Assembly: GCA_016302225.1 (NCBI GenBank)
Contig: JAEDOB010000143.1
Coordinates: 1-6,183, forward strand
DNA length: 6,183 bases
Reading direction: 5' to 3'
From: Oscillospiraceae bacterium
GTDB lineage: Bacteria; Bacillota; Clostridia; Oscillospirales; Ruminococcaceae
The first letter of the stretch is position 1. Each line of letters starts with the position of its first letter. Both the position numbers and the translations under genes were made by a program. Under the pieces are notes generated by a model. It searched no databases and was not told where the DNA came from. It saw only the letters and a list, made by a program, of their open reading frames with translations. This document shows positions 5,486 through 6,183 of this stretch, in pieces.

Positions 5486-6183
5486 CTATTTTACCACATT
5501 TACATCAAAAATGCTATACCTTTTTAAAATTTTTATAGTTTCTTTATCAATGACCTCTCCGCTGACAATTACAGCCACTCCCGGAGGACACGCCGTTCGC
5601 ACTCCCGAGCAAATTCTCCCCTCCGCCTTGTCAACGGAAATATTCTCCGACGGTGCAAATGCAGCCTGCCTGATACTCATTGCTTTTTTCGGCGCATAGC
5701 CCTCATATTTAGGTGCTTGGAGCAGTATTCGGGGCATACGTACGCTTTCCATTGCCGCTTTCAGACGGGCTATCTCCTTATCTCCGTAAATGGGCGAAAA
5801 CAGCAAAACCACATGAGTTTCGTCCGCATATTCGCATTCAATGCCGCTTTCACGAAGAATATCCGCCAATTGATGACCGTAAAGTCCGCATTCCAAAGCC
5901 GAAATCGTCATTCGGAGCGGTTCCGTGTCCTCAATTTGATAGACAGACGAAAGCTCCTTTTTAAAACAATTCAGCTTATCTGCCGCCGAACGTATTTCCT
6001 CGATTCCGCCCTCGGAAAGATACCTGTTGCACATATCCAGCGACTGCAAAATAAGGTAGGACGGGCTTGTGGAGCCGTACCTGCTCATTGCCGCCTTTGC
6101 CATTCCAACGTATTTCGGGTTCCCGATATGAAGATATGCCCCGCCTGTCAGCACGGGCAGCATTTTGTGTCCCGAATCGCAGC
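5486..6183 (-). CDS. Orn/Lys/Arg decarboxylase-family PLP enzyme, C-terminal part (partial, N-terminus off window)
   Basis: The frame stays open through the right edge, so the ATG at 6163 is internal and not the start. The edge residues read CDSGHKMLPVLTGGAYLHI, which matches the SxHK motif holding the PLP-linked lysine (codon 6164-6166) of basic amino acid decarboxylases. About 230 residues follow: the rest of the large domain, including YLILQSLDMCNRYL, and the C-terminal domain with RTACPPGVAVIVSGEVI, where relatives usually have a Tyr-Pro-Pro-Gly-type motif. The family decarboxylates ornithine, lysine or arginine for polyamine synthesis or acid resistance. Which substrate this YaaO-like member uses cannot be told. 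The N-terminal half lies beyond the window. It is 38 nt before darA, as part of the YaaO-DarA-HolB-RicT neighbourhood. In B. subtilis tmk lies between the two genes; here it is absent. Confidence 0.9.
   Translation of the reverse strand, partial: CDSGHKMLPVLTGGAYLHIGNPKYVGMAKAAMSRYGSTSPSYLILQSLDMCNRYLSEGGIEEIRSAADKLNCFKKELSSVYQIEDTEPLRMTISALECGLYGHQLADILRESGIECEYADETHVVLLFSPIYGDKEIARLKAAMESVRMPRILLQAPKYEGYAPKKAMSIRQAAFAPSENISVDKAEGRICSGVRTACPPGVAVIVSGEVIDKETIKILKRYSIFDVNVVK

Noticed and set aside
5486..6163. Complete 225-residue gene starting at 6163
   Set aside because: The frame is open upstream to the edge and carries the SxHK lysine just before this ATG, so it is an internal methionine of a longer enzyme.

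Overview
The window looks like a low-to-mid GC Firmicute chromosome, most likely a clostridial gut or rumen bacterium of the Ruminococcus/Oscillospiraceae type. This is inferred from three things: the PLP decarboxylase - darA - holB - ricT gene order typical of Bacillota, the strong GGAGG-type ribosome binding sites, and the presence of a RicT/YaaT protein. No gene can be placed to species from sequence alone. All supported genes lie on the minus strand, so transcription runs from high to low coordinates. I see no rRNA, tRNA, CRISPR array or insertion sequence.

Right part (6183 to about 3230): this is a conserved housekeeping cluster. It starts with the C-terminal part of an Orn/Lys/Arg-decarboxylase-family PLP enzyme (YaaO-like, cut by the window edge just before its SxHK lysine motif). 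Next come DarA (PII-like cyclic di-AMP receptor), HolB (delta' subunit of the DNA polymerase III clamp loader) and RicT (PSP1-domain cysteine-rich protein). Gaps are short (38, 2 and 32 nt), so this is probably one transcript whose promoter lies outside the window. The thymidylate kinase and YaaR genes that sit here in Bacillus subtilis are absent.

Middle part (3229 to 1522): a short heptamer tandem repeat follows ricT. Then come a 67-residue single-pass membrane protein with a very acidic tail, a prohibitin/SPFH-family membrane protein, and a GNAT acetyltransferase whose start nearly abuts the SPFH stop codon. A clear rho-independent terminator closes the unit. The small membrane protein and the SPFH protein are packed closely enough to suggest a membrane complex. 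This is the best candidate for something undescribed in the window, but that is inference.

Left part (1492 to 1): an independent transcription unit with a near-consensus extended -10 promoter, a palindrome and small stem-loop in its 5' leader, and one long gene that runs off the left edge. It encodes at least 461 residues: a helical N-terminal region, a four-cysteine zinc-ribbon-like motif, and a long disordered Ala/Pro/Glu-rich tail. It resembles DUF6076-type proteins, and its function is unknown. Several long plus-strand open frames opposite these genes are shadows and are not annotated.
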